A DNA stretch of 64,000 nt. Source: Ornithodoros turicata (Eukaryota > Arthropoda > Arachnida > Ixodida > Argasidae). A program made the position numbers and the translations under genes. This document shows positions 34,332-45,784 of the stretch, piece after piece; within the stretch, counting starts at the first letter, position 1, and the number at the start of each line of letters is the position of its first letter. Under the pieces are notes generated by a model, which saw only the letters and a list, made by a program, of their open reading frames with translations, did no database searches and had not been told where the DNA came from. The stretch lies in the NCBI RefSeq assembly GCF_037126465.1, contig NC_088207.1, forward strand, positions 45,566,143 to 45,630,142, written 5' to 3'.

Positions 34332-35543
34332 CACTGAGCACGACCCTTGCACTTTTCGAGGGTCCTTGACTTCCCCAAAACGCGCTTCACGAACCTCCAT
34401 CCAGCCGAGAAGCATCCGAGTCCATAATTGAAAATGGCCGCGTAGAAGCGGTCAATCAACATGCACTTCAATCATCATTCGTTTTAATGACAACTGAAAT
34501 ACCCGTGTGTCCGCGCGATTACGGTCCCTGCTTCCACCGAAGGCAGTTACGGCACACCGAAAAAAGAAAATCGACGAATGCAACTGCACCGCGGTCACCG
34601 AGCAAGTCACGGATATGGTACTTCGGATTCATTAATTCCACGTGCTACCTGGAGCGTAGATACGCGGTACTCGCATAACCTTACACCGCTGTGCTCCCAA
34701 TTGATGTGCATGAGCTGTTACACCTTCTAAAGCCAGTAACAAACGTAAAATAACCTTACAGCGTCACACAGTAATCATAGTAAAGCAGCAACAAATTAAC
34801 AATACGTGGCCTCGTATAGGGAACATCTATACGTTCTTTTTACTGGTGTTTTGCGCGTGTTATGGAGGTCCAGCGTCGGTGCGATTGGACCTTAGGCCGC
34901 GTACACAATGCTATCAACGCAACATAGACAAACCCATTACGGGAGCCAGGTAATTGCATAGCGGATCCTCCCAACAAAGCAAGCGGTCACGCCTCGGGTC
35001 CCACAACTCGCAGGGTATCCAGGAAAGTAGAACCAACGACAAATCGTTATATAAGCTTCCCGGCATCCAGCATGCTACTAGATAAGCCTATAAGGCCTTG
35101 GACCTAAGCCGATAAGGTTTCGTAACAAAACTAGAATCTCGTTTATCAAGCTTTTTCTTTCTTTTTTCTTTTTTCGTTAATTTGGTCGAAGAATGCTCGT
35201 AAGGTTGTGAGGTGTTGTGGAGGAGTTGTTTGTAGGAGAGCGGATCTTGCTCATGCGTTTATTTCGTATTTAACGTTCTGCTGAACCCATCAACTAGACA
35301 TTTACAGGAGAGAGGACAGCTTCAAAACCAGCACAGTTCTCAAGAACTGTCTGTGCAGGAAGCGCGTTCCACAAAGATATAGCATATGAAAAAAAAAAAA
35401 AAACTCTTGAAAAAGTATTTCTGCTTTGTGCAGCTAAACTGCTTGTCGATGACTTATACGTGCCGAACGTGGACAAATTTTAACAAGGCAGTTATTAACG
35501 TTTATATTTTAACTGGTCATTGTATATAAAAAGGACAATTTAA
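34332..35543. other. Unassigned sequence
   Basis: A run of A lies at 35389-35403. No domain or repeat family is recognised apart from the flanking element start at 35544. Confidence 0.4.
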
Positions 35544-36813
35544 TACCACTGTCAGAGAGATTAATTTAGTCTCACATTCACCGAGTGGCACTTGCACAAA
35601 GTGTCATTCTTGCGCTCTCATACGGCATCTTTTAGTGACACACAGTGTCGAGTTCCTCAAACTCACTTCACTTCTCTTCGGCGAGCCGAGTGCGTATCCT
35701 CGACGGCAGGTCTCGAGGTACAGGTAAAAATATTGAGAGAAAACGACGGGCCCCGACAACCACAATATTTTTAAACAAGTATTTTCAGCAGCGTGTTTAT
35801 TTGATTTTAGTACAGTGTAACATTGTGCAAAAAAAGAAAAAAAAACATGTAACTACTCGCGTTAACAGTCGGTGTAAACTTCGCAGCCTCGGCAATCTTG
35901 CAGCGGCCATTTTTGTTGTGGCACATGTTTGAGGTCAATTTGTTCAATGTGTTGGAAGAAGACTTGCAGGAAGCCTTTCTAAATCGAAGAAAAACATTCT
36001 CAGGAAGGTATTATGGCGCTGTTTTCGCCGCTGTTTGCCGCAGTTTTGGCGCTGTTCATTCTTATCTATCATAATTGCCATCATCGCTTCGATACTACTC
36101 ACAGATAGAAGGCATTGACTACAAAGAAACCTTCTCGACAGTAATAAAACTGAAATCTATCCGCATCTTACTCGCATTAGCGGTCGAAAGAGAATGGACT
36201 GTACACCAGAAAGCAGCACTGAGGTCACCCCCCAAAAAAATTTTGTTTTTTCGTTTTTCGGTGCAGAGTGTTCTCCAACGAATAGCATGAGTTCCCGCGA
36301 TAGAACGATGAGCGTAGGTAACCTACAGAGTGTGCGCGACGGCCCTGCTCCGCACACCTTTGGCAAATCCTCCTCGTGAAAAGATCGCATCGCAGAACGA
36401 GAGGAGGTCGTGACGTATGCTACTCCCCTCACGTGACCAGTGACGTACGGCGGCACAGCTCAAGCATGTATAAGCGGCGAGTGAGCAGCGAAGAAAAAAA
36501 CAAGGAAACAAGGCACTGATCCGTCACCACGTCACGAGAGCATCGTGTCGACCGTCCGCGGCTTCTTTCTCAGTCTGTTTTTTTTTTCTGTTTTTTTTTT
36601 GTAAATTCGATTGCACAGCTATAACGCACCGTAGAGCTAAAACATTTTGCGTGGTGACTCCTCGTGGAGAGCTTGACAGACGAGGTAGGATTTCGAGCCA
36701 TGTTAAATGTCACCTCATTGCTCCTCAGCCGTGTAGCAAGCACGTAGTGAAAGCGATATTCGCTTGGGAGGAGTGCACTTCACGAAAATGACACTAGAGT
36801 AGCCCGTGTGATA
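35544..36813. mobile_element. TACCCC-family element, second copy, interrupted
   Basis: The left end TACCACTGTCAGAGAGATT is preceded by TAA. The first 500 bp align, reverse complemented, with 3085-3620 (ACTCACTTCACTT, AATATTTTTAAACAAGTATT, CGGCCATTTTTGTTGTGGCA). The last ~110 bp align with 2900-3000 (GTGCACTTCACGAAAATGAC, CCCGTGTGATA). Between them, roughly 36090-36700 is foreign and includes a Copia fragment. The right terminus is eroded. Confidence 0.8.
36096..36209 (+). mobile_element. Ty1/Copia reverse transcriptase fragment
   Basis: The frame YSQIEGIDYKETFSTV then IKLKSIRILLALAVEREWTV and HQ matches the start of the Copia reverse transcriptase domain, with its conserved GIDYxETF block. 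It stops being recognisable just before the position where the family's DVKxAFL block would be expected. It is only ~38 codons long. Downstream sequence to about 36690, with a TATAAGCGGCGAG box-like stretch near 36469, might be LTR or leader from the same insertion, but I see no LTR boundaries. Confidence 0.75.
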
Positions 36814-37164
36814 AGTTTCCATACTTTATGCATATATGCGCGCTAATCTAAAGTTAGTTCTTGCAATATAGATGTTACAGAAACCTAACAACCTAGGCAA
36901 CATGGGCGGGCAGCTGGCTTTCCCTGTTTTGCCGGATGACGTGCAAGCGTATGGGGACCCCAGGCTTCAGGCACATACCCCACGCAAGGTTTAACTAGCC
37001 TCCGATCACTCTACTAGAGGGCTGTGGAGCGCGCTCTTGATCTCAGACACGTCAAAACGGAGCGCCCTGATAACATCTTCGGCAAAATTGTTTCCCAGAG
37101 CGTGCCTCGAGCTCGGAGTGCTCTGACTCAGAGCATTGGTACCGTCAGTCGAAAATATCATAAG

Positions 37165-37560
37165 GGGCGGGGGGGGGGGTATATTGAATGCTGATAAAAG
37201 AAGGAAAAGGTTAGCCATGATGTAGGCTTGCTATTCCCAAAAGCAAAATAAAAAGGAAGATGAAGCAGCAGAGACACAGAAAATTAAGAAGAAATACAGG
37301 AAAAGACAGCTCCTTCACTAATCGTTGTGCAGCCAGTCATATAAGAGGTGTCAGAGAATGCCCAAGAGTTTAGTTTCCCGAAGGAATCGTGTCAGCGCAG
37401 ACGTGACCTCAGCGTGCTCAGTAGGGCCAAGTAGCACCGTCAAGGAAAGCCTCATTTTAAACAGTAGGAGTGGAGTTTGTGCCGCATTCAGCCGCATCCG
37501 ATGAAGCAACGACACCTCGATGCGCGGGATGCGGCCAGGTACAGCATGAGTCATACCATA
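37165..37560 (-). mobile_element. Non-LTR retrotransposon 3' end, minus strand, internally deleted
   Basis: On the minus strand the frame ending at 37351 reads VPGRIPRIEVSLLHRMRLN then AAQTPLLLF. It jumps straight to a C-terminal TLLGPTEHAE-like stretch (VLLGPTEHAEVTSALTRFL) and a stop. The zinc-motif region expected between them is missing. The 3' UTR continues to about 37165 with GAATAGCAAGCCTACATCAT and GGCTAACCTTTTCCTTC, ending at a CCCCCCCC run. The same UTR words occur at 43802-43912. Confidence 0.65.
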
Positions 37561-38424
37561 AGGATTTGCATACTTCTTTCCCTTTTCTGAACTTTCTTTT
37601 TAACATCCAAAGCCGTCGAATGGCTTCACCGCACATGTTATTCACGTGGTTTTCCCATTTTAGATCTCTCCTAATATCGACGCCTTGAGTTTCTTTACCT
37701 CTGATTGCAATCTGTACGTCACTTCAATTGCAGTTTTAAGAGCTGATGATGAAAGATGGAAGGGAAACGGGCTCTATTCAGGCAAAGGTTGTGACGTCAA
37801 TCCGTAACATGGACAATGTCGAAAATGTCGCACTGGCAAAAAAGAAAAAGGTCACGGTGCTCCGGAGCGAATAAGTGTCTTCTGCTTTGTTTGCGACCGG
37901 GGCAAAGGGCTTCGCAGGTGCTAAAAGTGCCGAGAGCGACATGTAACTGTAAAGCATTCTCCCTTACCTCGAGGGCCACGTGTGGAGGCAATCCAATTAA
38001 CTGAAACAATGCGCCCTCTGCGAGGTATCTAGCATACTTTTGATAATGCGGACAGGTACAGCGCAAGAGACAGGCGCTATAAACAGCGTCGGTTGGGAGT
38101 GGAAAAGAGTGACACGACGAGGAAGGACGGATGTAATGGGCGCGTTGAAACACTCTCGATGTAATTGAGTTGGGGAACTTGGTAGGAACATAAAATGACC
38201 TCTTTTTTCTTTTCTTTTTAAAGAGATTATTTCCAAGATCCCAAGAATTGTTTGACTAATAAACGAATATGTTTACCTTTATTTCGTTCCTTTGTACCCC
38301 TATTCAATTCAAGAGCGGCACGAAATGTAGTTCGTCAACCCTAAGGAAGTTAATTAGCACACTTCTTCGAGCGTGTTGGTGCTGAGTTAAACACATTCTG
38401 TTAAGTGCTCTAAAAACGGCCTGC
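37561..38424. other. Unassigned sequence
   Basis: No gene or repeat family is recognised. Short frames overlap on both strands at 37797-38153. Confidence 0.4.
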
Positions 38425-38556
38425 AGGGTTGGGACGAAAAAAAGGGACACACAACAGCGACCGCTCAACTTTCAACAATGTTGAAAGCGAACATTGTTCA
38501 AACGTTGTTGAAAGTTCAGCGCTCGTGGTTTTCTCTACCTCTTTTAGTCCCGCCCC
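38425..38556. mobile_element. Hairpin element
   Basis: GGGTTGGGACGAAAAAAAGG...CTCAACTTTCAACAATG is inverted at 38501-38556 (TTGTTGAAAGTTCAGCGCTC, TCTACCTCTTTTAGTCCCGC). The arms are about 55 bp at roughly 75 percent identity. It resembles the hairpins at 30107-30243 and 57957-58157. Confidence 0.75.
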
Positions 38557-38659
38557 GGGCGCTTTTAGCGTTTTTTAAGAGGACCAGTTACTCTGCCAGA
38601 TAAATTCTATTGCAGCGTCACCAGATGTCGCTTACGGGGCTCCTACAAAAAAGCCGTTA

Positions 38660-38690
38660 TCCATCCATCCATCCATCCATCCATCCATCC
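38660..38690. repeat. (ATCC)n microsatellite
   Basis: About eight tandem ATCC units directly follow GCCGTT. Confidence 0.95.
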
Positions 38691-38699
38691 ACAATCAGT

Positions 38700-38890
38700 C
38701 TTGAAAAAAGTTACTGTAAAATGTGACACTAAAGTGACACTAAATTAGTACGTCTGTTAGAGTTACTGCACGAAAAACAGTAACTAAGTCGGAGATACAG
38801 TTAATATGAGCAAAAAGTAGCTAGCTAAGTTACAGTTAAAGTAACTTAGCTATTTTACAGTTACTTTCCAAATCGTGAGGTACTCATGTC
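38700..38890. repeat. TACCCC-family end fragment plus GTAACT repeat
   Basis: GTGACACTAAATTAGTACGT at about 38740-38755 matches the interior end of the 2897-3620 element. From 38755 onward AGTTACTG, TAAGTTACAGTTAA and AGTTACTTTCC words recur; a similar patch lies at 40800-40930. Confidence 0.55.
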
Positions 38891-39365
38891 CAGCAACTTT
38901 TATTCCAAATTATGCGGTAAGTTGATATATACGGTATAGATGTCTCACAAAGTTTGTGTCAGCAAGTTTGTCTCGGCTTTATTGCAAAAACTTCCCTACC
39001 CAGACTGAACAACCGCTTAAATATTGAAGAATACTGGATATTTTACCCAGACTTATCAAGTTGCACCGCTTTTTCCTGGAGTCCATCTTGGACGCGAGTA
39101 GGTAAAAATAAAATTATGTCATCTGCCTATCGGTACTTGCAAAAAAATTTTTGTTATCGCAGCAAGGTTACTTATAGGGCCATAGTGATAACGTGAACAA
39201 AGAACTGCTGTTCTTCGACTGCACCACATCCCAGACACACGGGCACTCTAAAGGCCTTTCCAGATAAGGATTACCTACCGGAATGCCGTTTTTACCCATT
39301 GGCACACGATAACGGAGATTCTCCTTTTTGATAACGTGGCTTTTTGGAAAAAGAAGATGGACTAT

Positions 39366-39665
39366 TACCCTAGTCAAACGGCTAACTCAAGGCCGTTAGC
39401 GCAACGGCCTTACGGAACGTTACTTCATCTGTAGTCCAGCCATCATTTCGAATGACATCGTTTTCTGCCCTGATTTGTTGAAAATGGAAGGCGTACACCT
39501 TTTTTGTGATAATTATGCTGTTCATAATCATCACAAAAAAGACGTACGCCTCCTGTTTTCAACAAATAAGGTCAGAGAACGATGTCATTCGAAATGATGG
39601 TTGGACTACAGGTGAAATAACGGCCGTTCCGCTAATGGCCTTAGGTTAGCCGTCTGACTAAGGTA
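39366..39665. mobile_element. Composite fold-back: TACCCC-type ends, CACTCTT-type arms
   Basis: The ends are TACCCTAGTCAAACGGCTAA and, on the reverse complement of the right side, TACCTTAGTCAGACGGCTAA, flanked by TAT on both sides (39363-39365, 39666-39668). Both arms then read GGCCGTTAGCG/GGAACG-like sequence. Inside are inverted arms CCATCATTTCGAATGACATC, GCCCTGATTTGTTGAAAAT and GGCGTACACCTTTTTTGTG, which match the CACTCTT fold-back family at 9695-9943 but without its termini. Confidence 0.85.
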
Positions 39666-39668
39666 TAT

Positions 39669-41675
39669 CACCTTTTTGACCGAAAAGACGTAGCTTCGAA
39701 AGCAGCATCCGCCGATGATTACCAGACCCCGATTATTTAGCCCGATTATCTCGGTTCAAATATTTTTCGAAACTTACAGGAGCCTTACCATGTCTTTTTC
39801 GAGCGATAATAAATTCAATAACCTCCCGCCCAAAAAGCCGCGTATGCAGTGGCAAGAAAGGGAGGTCGGGGGGGGGGGAGAACTATGTTTATGGAAAAAA
39901 AGAAAAGGAGGAAAGGTTAGTCCGGCGTTGGCCAACTCGCTACTCCTTAAAAAAGAAAAAGAAGAAGAGGAAAGAAAAAGGAAGGGATACATAGGCTGTA
40001 ATAAAGTTACAGGAAGACAATTTAAGTGACCTTCGTGGACAGAAACACAACGGTGATGTCTACTCTCCCGTATCGTCGAGGCACTGAGCAATTCCGGAGT
40101 ACGCTATAGGAGATACACTAAAGCGAGATCGCCATTGTCGTGTGTTAGCGGCGCGAACCCCTTTCCCTAAAGGGCCCTTAGAAGCTGTAAATGACCCCTA
40201 CTTCAAAGGAGTTCTAGCCTGCCCGTGTGTCACGGGTATAAATAAGTGACTCTAACTAAAACCTTTCAAATTATTCAGTTACCACGCCATATCAAGGCTT
40301 TAGGAAAACATAATAGCTGTTGTCGCGACACGCGATCGTTTCTGAAAAGTGGTGAGAGCTCTGTTCCTTTCCAAGTAGATATGTTTCGTCAGCACTACGG
40401 AGTTTGTGTGAACGAGCAATACCGGTCGCTGCGAGATCGACCTATAGGGGGCGACACCGCCACGTTTCTAGTGCAGATAACATGGCGGACGATGTTCGGA
40501 GTTGATGGTTCTTTTCCGTAATCCTAGTGTATATTCAACGGAAGATCACTTGTGCCGCGATGGTACGATATATGTTACGATACGATATGTTACGATGGTA
40601 CGATACGATCTATGTTGTTCCAGCCTCAGAACATCAGTTCTTTCGGGTACGATACCGTTCGGTTCCCCAATGCTCCACCTACTGCAGTGAACGCGGAATA
40701 AACGTGTAAAAGCAGACGACGTGAGCAAGCTATCCACACTACGGTAGTTCATCGTTTCTCCGCAGTGCGCTGACACCGATCGATCTCGGAGCGATATTCG
40801 CTCCGAGTGAGGAAAAATGTAACGGGCTACTGAAGCAGGTAATTAGATGCAGTTAAAAGTTACTCTCTGAAGGGAAGTAATTAGTTACTAGACAATTTCG
40901 CACGAACTAATTACTTCTAAGTTACTTTCCGAGACTGCCCATAATATCCTAAAGTTTCAGTATGGGCGAGTGACTGTCATTCTTCAGTCATTCTTACTCT
41001 GTCAACAGTCATTCTTACTTTGAACAAAACTGAGTTCAAAGGATTTCACGAAATCACCTTTTCAGCTCGTCGCTTTGTCTCAAGTTTCAGTTCTTTTAGT
41101 TATTTAGTTCTTCTTTCTTCTTTTCTTTTGGTTCTTTTTGTAGCTTAGTTCTTTTGGTTTTGCTAGCTGTTTGTCAGTTGTTCGAATTACTTTCTTCGCT
41201 ACCTATGAGTATCTAAAACAATTGAAGAGCTTCCAGGTCATCGTGAGGTCTTGTATTGCTTTCAACGTCTTCAGATAGAAGGATCCAATCTATATAATTG
41301 CGATCCGCCGAACGGAGCCCCTCTGTCGTCTGGTATAAATGCGTAATGGACGTCATGCCAGCCACCACTACCTAATTGCCATTGTATTACTTTCATTGAC
41401 CGCGTAGACTTTGTTGATCCTTCTCGCACCGCACAGCTTGCATCGCGCAGCATAGGAGCACGTAGAAGTATGGAGTTTGCTCCCTCATTTCCGCCTAGTG
41501 TCGCTGCAGCCCTCTTTCTTGAAATGATTAATAATGACCCGTCTTCGATAGGCCCGGCAGCTACGAGGTCATGTGTATCGCACCACACTCATCACCCAGA
41601 TACTCCGCTATCACGATGAAAAGAGAAAGGGATAGGAAAAAGGGGGAAAGAAAGGGATAAAGGTTCCTCCTCACA
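39669..41675. other. Mostly unassigned
   Basis: A purine-rich tract (39860-39990) contains a G run and (GAA)-like sequence. A GTAACT-type degenerate patch lies at 40818-40930, and TACGATA words recur at 40560-40610. The 105-codon minus frame at 41271-41588 has no recognised domain. Confidence 0.4.
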
Positions 41676-41678
41676 TAA

Positions 41679-42111
41679 ACCCCTGTCACACGGGCATTTT
41701 CGATCCTGCTCGACCGAACCTGCTTGAACCCAATGCTACACGGCCGCATCCAAGCAGGATCGAACTTTGATCCTGCTTGACTCAAGACAGTTCCCATAAC
41801 AGGATTGAGAATTTCAAGACGGCTCGACGGCCGCCATTTGCATCCTCGACCCCGGTGAACTGTCATAACTTAAGACGGACATGCGCACGAAGCTACAAAT
41901 GATGCTTACATCGGTATACGATAAATTACCACTAATATCGCTGTTATATAGGAAACGCGAAATTAATGAGTTCCGTTTATTCATTTGCACAGGTCAACCA
42001 TTCAATGCGCATTGAAAGTGGCCGTGTAGCAGCGTCAAAACTCGAGCGTGCTCGGGAAGTTCAATGCAGATCGGATTCGAGAAGGATCGAAATACCCGTG
42101 TGACAGGGGTA
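41679..42111. mobile_element. TACCCC-family element, TAA target duplication
   Basis: The left end is AACCCCTGTCACACGGGCA and the right end, reverse complemented, is TACCCCTGTCACACGGGTA. TAA flanks both sides (41676-41678 and 42112-42114). The interior contains inverted GATCCTGCTTGA/TCGAACCTG-like words and is unrelated to the 2897-3620 element beyond the termini. Its size is 433 bp with no transposase. Confidence 0.9.
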
Positions 42112-42114
42112 TAA

Positions 42115-42640
42115 AAGTTTTTAAACAAATCCAATTTGACAGTGATGCACTTGCGGCCCAGGTTCACATATGCGGTGCATACGCATTGCTTCAATATGCA
42201 TTTTCGGTGCATATTCAAACAACACTCAATCTCTATGAATGTCATCCTCTGTTTACTCAACAGAGGGTGTGTTTTTGGAGAGTCTACTGCTAGGCATAGG
42301 TCGAGCACCGCGACAACGGTTTCCGTCGGGTCGTCTATTTTCGTTTCATTTATCACAAGAGAATGTCTGTTGAGCACGAAGTAACACAAGTAGGTGAGCG
42401 ATGACTCGCTGACAGTCCTTCTTAGTGAGTGAGACGGAAAATAAGCACGTCAGACGGTAGAAAATATTTCAAAACTCACCTTTAAAGACGGAGTTTAAAG
42501 CGTTAAACCCCCAAATCATAAAACATGGTACGTTTCCCTTTGATCACACAAAAATGTGGTGAAGCAAAAATATATATCGCATGTGTGTTTTCCCACCACA
42601 ACACAGAGTGTGAAAGTGATGAAAGATGCATCACTTGCAG
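42115..42640. other. Unassigned sequence
   Basis: GGTGCATA words occur at 42170-42215. No gene or repeat family is recognised. Confidence 0.4.
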
Positions 42641-42652
42641 GAGAGCTAAATA

Positions 42653-42761
42653 CGGGCGGGGGCCGTCGAAGTAGCTTGCCGTTGTTGGCCGCACACGAGT
42701 GGAAATCGTCAGAACTATAGCAAAAAAAAAAAAAAAAAACACACACACAAAAAAAAAACAC
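42653..42761. mobile_element. Short SINE-like insertion with 12-bp target duplication
   Basis: GAGAGCTAAATA flanks both sides (42641-42652 and 42762-42773). The plus strand ends in a long A/CA tract, while the minus strand reads poly-T, GCTATAGTTCTGACGATTTC, CACTCGTGTGCGGCCAACAA, CGGCAAGC. The latter matches the 3' domain of the tRNA-derived SINE (GTCGTGACG...CAACGGCGAGC). No tRNA head is present. It is paralogous to 50584-50683. Confidence 0.88.
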
Positions 42762-42958
42762 GAGAGCTAAATAAGATGTCCGTCGTGCTGCCAACTACCC
42801 ATTGACACGTTAGGGCTTACCTATGTGTCTCTCAAGAGTATATACCGTGCAGTCTTCTAGAGATCGAGAGTCTTGCACAGAATACGCCGATTGAACTTCT
42901 TCCTCGTGAGGCTAGAATTTTTACCTAATAGCATGATGGACGTGACAGAAAGAACACA

Positions 42959-43111
42959 CCCAAGCAGCACAATGTACTGAAAGTCGAGTGCATTAGGGGT
43001 GGACGGGTAAGTGGGAGGACTTGAACAGACTCGTGAAGCTAAAGAACATTGATAAGACACATACCGCCCACCCCTATTGCACTCGACTTTCAGTACATTG
43101 TGCTGCTTGGG
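42959..43111. mobile_element. Fold-back element with CCCAAGCAGCACAATG ends
   Basis: CCCAAGCAGCACAATGTACT at 42959 is inverted as AGTACATTGTGCTGCTTGGG at 43092-43111. The arms are about 45 bp (through GAAAGTCGAGTGCA and AGGGGTGG) around a ~65-bp loop. Both arms share the frame LDFQYIVLLG, which creates apparent ORFs on both strands. Confidence 0.88.
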
Positions 43112-43801
43112 CAGCAGCCTTGCGATTACGTTCCCTACAACATCTGTTCTGTGTCCGGGTTGAGAAGCACACTTCAAAGGGGAGGGATAAAGGGAAAGCG
43201 TATCGGGGCATCAGCTATCTGTTTTTTTGTGTGTTTTTTTTTTCATTAAAGCCAGCAGAAAGTGCCCGAAGCTTCGATATTTGTATTATATATTGTATAG
43301 TCCGCAAACTACAGCTCTCGTGTCTACGAAGCGTTGTGGGTCTGTGCAGACATAGCAAGGCCATCTGCAGCGCATGCGGTCATAATCTTGCAGATTGAGA
43401 TACGAGGAGTGATCAAAGAGAATGTAGAATGCATTTATATTTGCATATTTTTTATATGCAGCTATATTTCAACAAACCTGTTTAATCTTGAATATTCCGA
43501 GCATCTTGAAAACCTCGTTTCTTTCTGCTGAACTTTGATTTTTTTCATATTTTTTGGAGTCACCGGAGCTACTTCCTTCCCTCTGTGACTGTTTCCTTTT
43601 TCAAAAAATCAAAATGCATTTGATATATATTTTTTTTTTCTCCAGGACGTTCAAACGAATGGGGACAAGGCAGCTATTTGCTGTTTGCAAAAGTGTTCGG
43701 GCTTTGTCGTGACTTAAATCTCCATTTAAACTGTGACCAATTTCCTTTTTGTTTTCCTTCTTTGTTTGTTTGTTTGTCTTTCTTCTTTTATCCCTCTTTT
43801 T

Positions 43802-43912
43802 CTTTGCTGGTAATAGCAAGCCGCCGTAGCCAGCAGGCTAGCCTTCCCTCTTTTTTTATATATATAGTCCACCCCCCATTTGTTTCTTCCCCTATCACAT
43901 CACATCACATCG
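43802..43912 (+). mobile_element. Non-LTR 3' UTR remnant with CACATCACATC tail
   Basis: TAGCAAGCCGCCGTAGCCAG, AGGCTAGCCTTCCCTC, a T-run and CCACCCCCCAT match the 3' UTR of the minus-strand copy at 37165-37350. It ends with CACATCACATCACATC. Related tails occur at 49366-49447, 53895-53946 and, inverted, 48297-48320. Confidence 0.5.
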
Positions 43913-44714
43913 GGCCATGGAGACAGCGCTGGGCTAAGTACTATGTGGTTTAAGAAGGGGCTATTTCAATGGCGACTAAGTGTCAAATTTATTTGAGGTA
44001 TTTTAAAGTGTTTAAGGTATCAAAAAGTATCAGTTATTTAAAGTGTTTTACTTTTAAATATAAATCCGTTCTTGATACATTTGATCAGTCTTCGCACAAG
44101 AAAAATAAAAGATAGCAGTAATCTAGCCGTGAGATTGTGCGCGTGTGCTTCTTTCCATAATAATTTACCATACAACAGAAATTACCTACCGACCTATAGG
44201 AAGAACATATCGTAAACAAGCGAAATAAATATTTTATTCAGGAAGAACAATGAAAGAAAAACACAAATGTTCTTAACAATATCTACTAGGCTCGAGCCTT
44301 TCGCAAAAATTTCGCTCAAGTCTCACGCTCAACGTACATCGCCCAACTGTTCGTTTGAACGCCATGTCACTCAGTAAAAGGGTTCCACCACAGATAACAA
44401 CACAACTTATTTAGTAGTCTATCGCCCCACTAACAACGCAACGTACATCAAGCGGGGGTATAAGGTCGATTCGTTTCTTTAGAGCACAGGCTTCACTGGT
44501 AATAATGCGTGGTTCTTGCTTCCGCCATTCTCTTTGCGCAGCCGTAAAAGACCCGTAACCAAGCTGCTGCTAAATTGAACATTCAGGCAACCTGCATGCG
44601 CTCACGGGAACCAGGGTATACTTCTTCCGCGCGTGCGTTTCGCACAGGTAACGTTATTGAAGATGAAAGCGTTTTCGAGGAAATGCGTTATGAGTGTTTC
44701 GAGCGTACTCTACC
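43913..44714. other. Unassigned sequence
   Basis: TATCAAAAAGTATCAGTTAT-like words occur at 44018-44040. No gene is recognised. Confidence 0.4.
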
Positions 44715-44990
44715 AGCTCCCGTAGCATAGTGGTTAGGATAATTGCTTTCCACACAGAGACTGGGAGGCGATGTGGGTTCGAATCCTCGCACCGGTAGCG
44801 CTGTCTGTGATTTTCCCTGGGTTTTCCGTCAGACTTTTCAGACGAATGTCGGCACAGTTAACGCTGAAGTCGGCCCAGGACGCTAACTAACCGCCATCTC
44901 CCCCACCCCTTCCTGCTGTCCTCTCTCCACCTGCCCCCTTCTGTACGCCGCTCATAGCGACAGTTGCAACACGGAATAAAAAATAAATAG
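44715..44990 (+). mobile_element. tRNA-derived SINE, second subfamily
   Basis: The head GCTCCCGTAGCATAGTGG has an A box at 44723-44733 and a B box, GGTTCGAATCC, at 44776-44786. The body (TTTTCCCTGGGTTTTCC, ATGTCGGCACAGTTAACG, AGTCGGCCCAGGACGC) matches the other SINEs. The 3' part differs: CTAACTAACCGCCATCTCCC, TGTACGCCGCTCATAGCGAC and an A-rich GGAATAAAAAATAAATA tail replace the GTCGTGACG domain and (CAC)n. No clear target duplication is visible. Confidence 0.9.
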
Positions 44991-45784
44991 AGAAACATCG
45001 TAACACATCCTAGGAACACGCTGAACAGTCGCAGCACTGAGCAGCGCGTCAAATATTGGAGACAATAATTACTTCATTGTTCATTAGGTCAGACTAAAAT
45101 TTGATGTAGATGGCAATAAATTCGAACCTGCGAATGTTAGCACTTGCATTGCTTCGCGTATATGCACAGTTTACATGTTTTTTTTATTGACATCTCTTCT
45201 GACAGGTGCGATTGGTATTCGTACACATGGCTCTCGACAACGTGCACCCGTTGCCTGGTTCTGATGAGTAAATCATTTTTCTTGTACTTCGCTTATTTGT
45301 ACGGGGTGCACATTTTTATCAGTTGCAGGTTTTTAAAAATAAAAAAACTATGAGAGCATAATAGATGTCGTTTTTTCAATTGAGTTATAAGGCCAGGCGC
45401 ACATCCTCTCGAAGAGAGTATGAAAAATTACTAATTACCTAAAATTAATTAATAGCTCTTTAATTAGGGGGTTTCGGGCAAAAGCGAGATAGCAGAATAT
45501 GGAATAATCTTCGTTGAAATCCTTTTTTTTTATCCTTAGAACGCGCAATGTGTGCTGAAGTATCCATCGCCGAATTTTGCGAAGCAAATTAGCCGAAACC
45601 GAAACTGCGCCGGTCGTGAGCGCAGAGAGCACAGAGTCACGTGCTTTGGAGCGATAGAGATGCTTGGAGCAGCTGCTCATCTGCTGGCCCCGATAAGTCC
45701 CGATAAGACTCGATAAGCCTTTGCCGCCCCGATAAGGCTCCGTCGACGAAGGTCGTGCGCTCCTGTAGCGCGTAGAGTCACTAA
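44991..45784. other. Mostly unassigned
   Basis: CCCGATAAGTCCCGATAAGA words at 45692-45735 form a short degenerate direct repeat. Otherwise nothing is recognised. Confidence 0.4.

Noticed and set aside
38660..38690. CRISPR-like or phage-type arrays among the tandem repeats
   Set aside because: The repeats are simple microsatellites or minisatellites without unique spacers, and the DNA is eukaryotic.
41271..41588. 105-codon minus frame as a retroelement fragment
   Set aside because: No RNase H, reverse transcriptase or zinc motif is visible.
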